A DNA stretch of 64,000 nucleotides from Nageia nagi (lineage: Eukaryota > Pinophyta), in NCBI GenBank assembly GCA_050084985.1, contig JBITNC010000001.1, forward strand, positions 132,742,001 to 132,806,000, written 5' to 3'. The position numbers and the translations under genes were made by a program. Every line of letters starts with the position of its first letter. Position 1 is the stretch's first letter. Shown one piece after another: positions 59,272-64,000 of this stretch. The notes under the pieces were generated by a model that was given only the letters and a program-made list of their open reading frames with translations, ran no database searches and was not told where the DNA came from.

Positions 59272-60372
59272 TTATGGAACACAATAATCTAAGTGTTCAG
59301 ATGTCATGGTTTGTGTGATTGAGATGAGTTGTTCTCGATATCTTAAAGTCAGGTTGTGAGTACAATCAACCATTATTTTGGGCTTTTCTATAGGCCACAT
59401 AAGATAGAAATATATCATTAAATCATATTCTGATTTAGGAGAACACCATAACTCAAAGGCATTGATACAAATGATAACTTGATACCCATTTATTTTAACA
59501 TCCCAACCATAAGATTCGTGTGTATCATATAATGTCAAGGCCAATTTTTGTTGTATTTCTGTAGGCATGGAAAAAACATTTGAGTATAAAGGAGTAGGAG
59601 CATTACGAACAACTTTCATAAAGATATCTTTATCATACCTATTTTCGAACCCTAGAAGATAACTTCCATTATTTCGTACTCTACATTCTTTTGATAGTCT
59701 TTCGATGATCTCATTTCTAACCTTTATTTGACTTATCATTTTAAGTTCAGCAATACGATAAGCTTGCCTTTTCTCTAACTTTCATTCCCAAATTGTGTGT
59801 CGCATTTGCATGCAAGAACATCTGTGAATTTGCCTATAATATTGTTGTGACATTCTAGGAGGCAAAGCCACAAAAGTATTTGAAAAATCATAAATCACCC
59901 TTTTATGAGGTAAATAATGTAAAATTTCATCCATCCATTCTAGGCTTTTGATTAATTGTTTAATGCATTTCAGCCTAGCTAAAAGGAGTGAATACTCAGT
60001 TAATTGACAATTTATGACAATCTTTGGTATTCCATAAGGCCATTGTAGGTAGAAAGCCGTTATTCTTTGTGATATTCTTTCCATATGGGTGAAATAGATT
60101 TGTGGATCTAAAATAATGCTTACTTTGTATCCACACAAAGTGACTCCCCAATCATTATTCCTACCACAAAACATATGAAATGTTCTTTCATATTGTTCAT
60201 CAATAGTCAATTGTAAATAGTTTAAAAGATTAAGATCAAATACATGTTTTAAATATGTCAATGCTAAATCACCTGGATATCTTGGTGGTGGAAATCGTAC
60301 TTGTGGTGGCATTATGCTACCTTCAGCAGATTCCTTTGCCAGATTCATCCTTTCTATTTTAATCATTAACAT
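59272..60372 (-). pseudogene. B post-pol frame with two homologous modules, unknown function
   Basis: From the ATG at 60372 one frame runs 366 codons to a stop at 59272, with a single in-frame TGA at codon 197 (59782-59784). Residues 75-122 and 290-337 align without gaps over 48 positions with 15 identities, including W, GY, FYL, WP, PKI and a final C. The protein therefore consists of two diverged copies of one domain. No signal peptide or clear membrane segment is seen, so an envelope role is not supported. It starts 77 bases after the integrase stop, on the same strand. I recognise no family. Confidence 0.75.
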
Positions 60373-60449
60373 TTGACAAATATTAATACTTTTATTTATT
60401 TATTAATTTAACAATAAAACACAACAAAAGAAAACTAATGTACATTTTA

Positions 60450-61643
60450 TTATGTATAGAAGGGTCAAAGATGCATGATATTTATAGGTTCATGCTCTTC
60501 ATTTCCTTCTAAATCTGATAAATGATAAGTTCCTCTACCGAATTTTTTCTTAATGATATATGGTACTAGCCAATTCGGAGCAAATTTATCTCTAAGCTAT
60601 CGTTCTATTCATGAAGTTTGTTGATTTTCTTTTAAAACCAAATCACCTATTTCAAATTCATGAATTGGAGCCCTTTTATCAAAAGCTCGTTTTATCTTTT
60701 TCTGATAAACACGCATATGCTCTAAAGCATTAATACATTTTTCATCTAAAAGTAACAATTGATCTAAGCGAGTTTATCTTGTTTCTTCATCGGAATTTTG
60801 CTCACTCAGATTTACTCTAAGGGATGGTATCTCAAGTTCTATAGGTAGGATAGCTTCTATTTCATACACTAAAGAGAATGGTGTTGCCCCAATAGGAGTG
60901 TGTACACTGGTACGATAAGCCCATAAGGCTTTTGGTATTTGAATATGCCAATCTCTATGAGAATCATTTACTATTTTTGCTAAGATATTTCGAATAGTTT
61001 TATTAGTAGCCTCTGCCTGTCCATTTCCTTGTGGATAATAAGGAGTGGAAAAAATTTGTTTAATCTTATACTTATCACAGATTTGTTTTACATCCTTATT
61101 TTTAAAATTTTTTTCATTATCCATAATTAATTGATTTGGCACACCAAATCTACATATAATATAATTTTCTATAAAATTCATGATTTGTGATCCAACAGTG
61201 GAAGTCATGGGAATAGCCTCTACCCATTTGGTAAAATATTCAGTCACTGTAATTATGAACTTATGTCCACCAAAAGGTGTAGGTGTAATTTGTCCTATTA
61301 AATCTAATGCCCATTTAGAAAATGGCCAAAGTGATTGTATAGGATGCAGTTCTTGAGATGGTTGTGAAAATAAATGAGCATATTATTGACATTTAAAACA
61401 TTTTTTAACATATTCACAACAATATTTTTCCATAGTTGGCCAATAATACCCCATTCGTATTAATCATTTTACAATTGCAACACCATTAAAATGTCCTCCG
61501 CATGTTCCATCATGGGCGAAGGATATAGCCTTTTTAACATTGTTCCATTCAAGACATCTGAGTAAAATACCATTAAAATTTCATCGATGTAAAATGTCCC
61601 CTAACAAACAATATTTAGTTTCTTTAATTTTAAAAGCTCTTCA
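60450..61643 (-). pseudogene. B integrase
   Basis: Continuous with pol after a TGA at 61641-61643 that A shares. The core frame at 61247-60774 shows TEYFTKWVEAIPM, LIMDNEKNF and NGQAEATNKT, so the second Asp and the catalytic Glu are present. The zinc-binding part lies at 61400-61560. The tail ends EPINIMHL, a TGA where A has CGA, PFYT and TAA at 60450-60452. Stops at Gln/Arg codons break it. Confidence 0.85.
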
Positions 61644-62836
61644 TGCTAATTTATTAAGGATTGCAGGAAGATTTTTGAATTTTAAAAAGTCTATCAATTC
61701 TTTATACCAATTATCTTTATCATTTATGTCAATATTTAATACACTTTTTTCTTCATCTTCCTATTGTAACAATGATTGAGATAATTGAATTATTTCAACT
61801 TGGATTGAAGAGTTTTTAGGATCTTCTACGATAAGATATCCAATAGAAGCCATAGCATCTGCAAATCTATTAGATGATCTTGGTGCCATTTCTATACTAA
61901 ATCAGTCAAAAGATTTTAATAATTCTTCAACTAATGCTTTATACTTTTGAAGTAAAGGTTCTTTACATTGATAGATTCCTTTCACTTGATTTACGATAAG
62001 TAAAGAATCTCTAATGAGCTTTATTCTTTTAAGTTTTAATTTAATAACAGTTTTTAATGCTAATATCAAAGCTTCATATTCCGCATTATTATTAGTACAA
62101 GAAAATTTTAGTTTAAATGAATAAGGTATAGGGATACCTTGCGGTGTTGTAAATACAACACCCACTCCACCACCTTGTTCACATCGAGAACCATCAAAGT
62201 GTATTGTCATATCCCAATCATTTTCAGGTTCTATAGGTATTTCAATTTCATCTAATTGAAACACTCCATCATTAGGTAATTCAATGACAAGTGGTTTATC
62301 ATCTTGCAATGGGGCCTCAACGAGATAATCAACAATTACTTATCCTTTTATTGACTTTTGTCCAATAAAATGTAAATCAAATTCAGTTAAGTGCATTATC
62401 CACTTTATAGTTCTTGAATTTTAATAAGTTTTATTCATCATATATTTCAATGGATCTACTTTAGAAATGACATGTTGTATGATTAAGCATATAATGTCGA
62501 GGTTTTTTAGTAGCAAAAACAATAGCTAGACATAATTTTTCCAAATATATATACTTAATCTCGTAGCTCACTAGGGTTCTACTCAAATAATATATAGCTT
62601 GCTCTTTATTGTGTTCATTGTTTTGAGCAAGCATTGTCCCTAAGGCAGTTTTAGTAGCTAAAATATATAACAAAAAGGGTACATCTTTTCTTGGTGGACT
62701 TAAGACAGGAGGAGATAATAAATATCTTTTAATTTCATCGAATGCATCTTGTTGCTCTTTTCCCCAATGATATTCTATCCCCTTTTTTTAATAATTTTGT
62801 AAATGGTTTACATTTATCAGAAAGTTGAGCTATAAA
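61644..62836 (-). pseudogene. B RNase H and second RNase H
   Basis: The second RNase H is open from 62309 to 61902 (WDMTIHFDGSRCEQGGG, NNNAEYEALILAL, DSLLIVNQV), and its tail continues to about 61780. The first RNase H (YYLSRTLVSYE, KKPRHYML) lies at 62461-62673. One extra T in a T-run near 62784-62790 (seven T where A has six) shifts the frame, and several stops follow. Confidence 0.8.
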
Positions 62837-64000
62837 CCTTCTAATGGCTTGTAACTTACCCTATAAACTTTGTAATTGTTTTAGATTTACAGGAGGTGGC
62901 ATATCTACTACTACCTTCACTTTACTAGGATCTATTTCAATTCCTCGTCGAGACACAATAAATCCTAATAATTTTCCTGAAGTTACACCAAAAACACATT
63001 TTTTTGGATTTAACCTTACTTTATGTTCTAACAATCTATCTAAGACTTTAATTAGATCTTTTCCATGATCTACTCGATATTTAGATCTAACCAACAAATC
63101 ATCGACATAATCTTCTACTATGTTGTGCATATAGTCATGGAATATATAAGTCATAGCTCTTTGATAAGTTGCCCTGACATTTTTCAATCCAAAAGGCATA
63201 ACTTTATAATAAAAGGTACCCCAAGGAGTTATAAAAGCCATTTTATGTTGATCTTCAGTAGCTATTTTTATTTGATTATAACCAGATAACTCATCCATCA
63301 ATGATAACATATCATGTCCTGCTGTTGAATCTACCAGATTATCAATGCTAGGTAGTGGGAAATCATCTTTAGGACAAGCTTTGTTAAGATCACAAAAATC
63401 TATGCATATTTTTACTTTTCCACTTGGTTTTTTCATAGGTACCATATTAGATATCCAATTTGAATAATCTATAGGTTGTATAAATTTGGCTTCTAATAAT
63501 TTTTGGAGTTCTTCTTTTACCATTAATGCTATAGTAGGATGCATCTTACATAATTTTTGTTTAACGGGTTTAGCATCAAGTTTTAATGCTAAATTATGTA
63601 CTACTAATTTAGGATCTATCCCAGGCATATCTGCATAGGACCATGCAAATACCTTTTCTCGTTCTTTTAATAATGTTATAATTTTTCCTTGTTCATTTTC
63701 CATGAGGTTTTCTCCTAATTGAATAATTTTAGGATTTTGAGGATCATTACTAATATTTATTTCTAAAACCTTTTCAGTAAGCATATGCGACCCTTCTTCT
63801 AATTGATTTGGTACTGGTATCCAGCTATTATCATTAACACTATATTCTTCATCATATTCTTGAGTTTGTTCATTCATGCATACTTGACTTTCATAGGAAC
63901 CAAGTATGTGATCTACATTTTTGAATTCCTATATTGAAGGATTAGATGATATAAGAGAGAAATTAGCAATCATTTCATCTGTAGAAGTATTGGCTATTAT
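62837..64000 (-). pseudogene. B reverse transcriptase and upstream linker (partial)
   Basis: A 338-codon open stretch (63877-62861) holds INISNDPQNPKIIQLG, then ADMPGIDPKLVVHN, KICIDFCDLNKACPKDD, LMDELSGYNQI, VMPFGLKN and EDYVDDLLVRS. It ends at a TAG at 62861 where A has CAG. Unlike A, B has no stop between the linker and RT. Upstream, the linker continues to the window end with a stop near 63929. Confidence 0.85.

Larger units (their letters stand above)
59272..64000 (-). mobile_element. B: Tat-type Ty3/gypsy element, partial at window end
   Basis: Minus-strand relative of A with the same order. From the window end downwards: linker, RT, RNase H, second RNase H, integrase, post-pol frame. 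Gag and the 5' side lie beyond 64000. The 3' LTR was not recognised between 57 and 59.27 kb. Its integrase is uninterrupted where A carries the copia element. Stops and at least one 1-base insertion show it is inactive. Confidence 0.85.

Noticed and set aside
59272-60372. Envelope-like protein, because of its env-like position after pol
   Set aside because: No signal peptide, no clear transmembrane segment, no Cys-rich ectodomain pattern. Position alone is not enough.

Overview
The window is a densely nested stack of plant LTR retrotransposons in AT-rich, CpG-poor DNA. No ordinary host gene, rRNA or tRNA gene was recognised. Several features point to a plant nuclear genome: Ty3/gypsy elements of the Tat type carrying an extra RNase H domain, a Ty1/copia element with the standard plant initiator-Met primer site, a plant mobile domain (PMD) reading frame, and decay dominated by C-to-T changes of the kind expected at methylated CG and CHG sites. 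A large-genome seed plant, perhaps a gymnosperm, is likely, but the species cannot be named from the sequence.

Layout. Positions 1-3557 are non-coding. An internally deleted gypsy element (F1, 3553-7875) has two 1.26 kb LTRs and a CTTAG target duplication. From 9820 to 17683 lie decayed plus-strand Tat-type relics: a gag-like frame, then, after a repeat-rich 2 kb, protease, RT, RNase H, a second RNase H and integrase (element C). Element D (19974-32785, plus strand) has a long 5' LTR, then gag, protease, an RNase H-like domain placed before RT, RT, RNase H, integrase, a large extra reading frame after pol, and a truncated 3' LTR. That LTR abuts the truncated end of element A.

Element A (minus strand, about 32797-48090) holds gag-pol in a single reading frame, broken almost only by stop codons, from 46517 down to the integrase end at 33386. 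An extra reading frame follows pol. A 5.2 kb Ty1/copia element (33928-39143, 605-bp LTRs, GTTTC target duplication) has inserted into its integrase. Element B (59272 to beyond 64000, minus strand) is a close relative that shows the uninterrupted integrase and the complete post-pol frame. In B this frame has about 366 codons and contains two tandem, gap-free homologous modules.

Between A and B, at 48.1-59.2 kb, are two copies of a 1.13-1.15 kb LTR-like repeat (G1, G2), a probable solo LTR, a decayed minus-strand acidic/coiled-coil frame, a two-exon PMD reading frame (54199-56764) with about 15 stops and no frameshift, and several tandem and inverted repeats. Short CpG-containing palindromes built on GATCG/CGATC recur in clusters from 48.1 to 54.6 kb, in both G repeats and in the PMD intron.

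No element is fully intact. The copia element is the youngest recognisable insertion, with 9 LTR differences in 605 by eye count; only one nonsense codon and one 1-base deletion separate it from an open polyprotein. The strongest candidates for something undescribed are the duplicated-module post-pol protein of A/B, the large post-pol frame of D, and the GATCG palindrome clusters associated with the PMD region.
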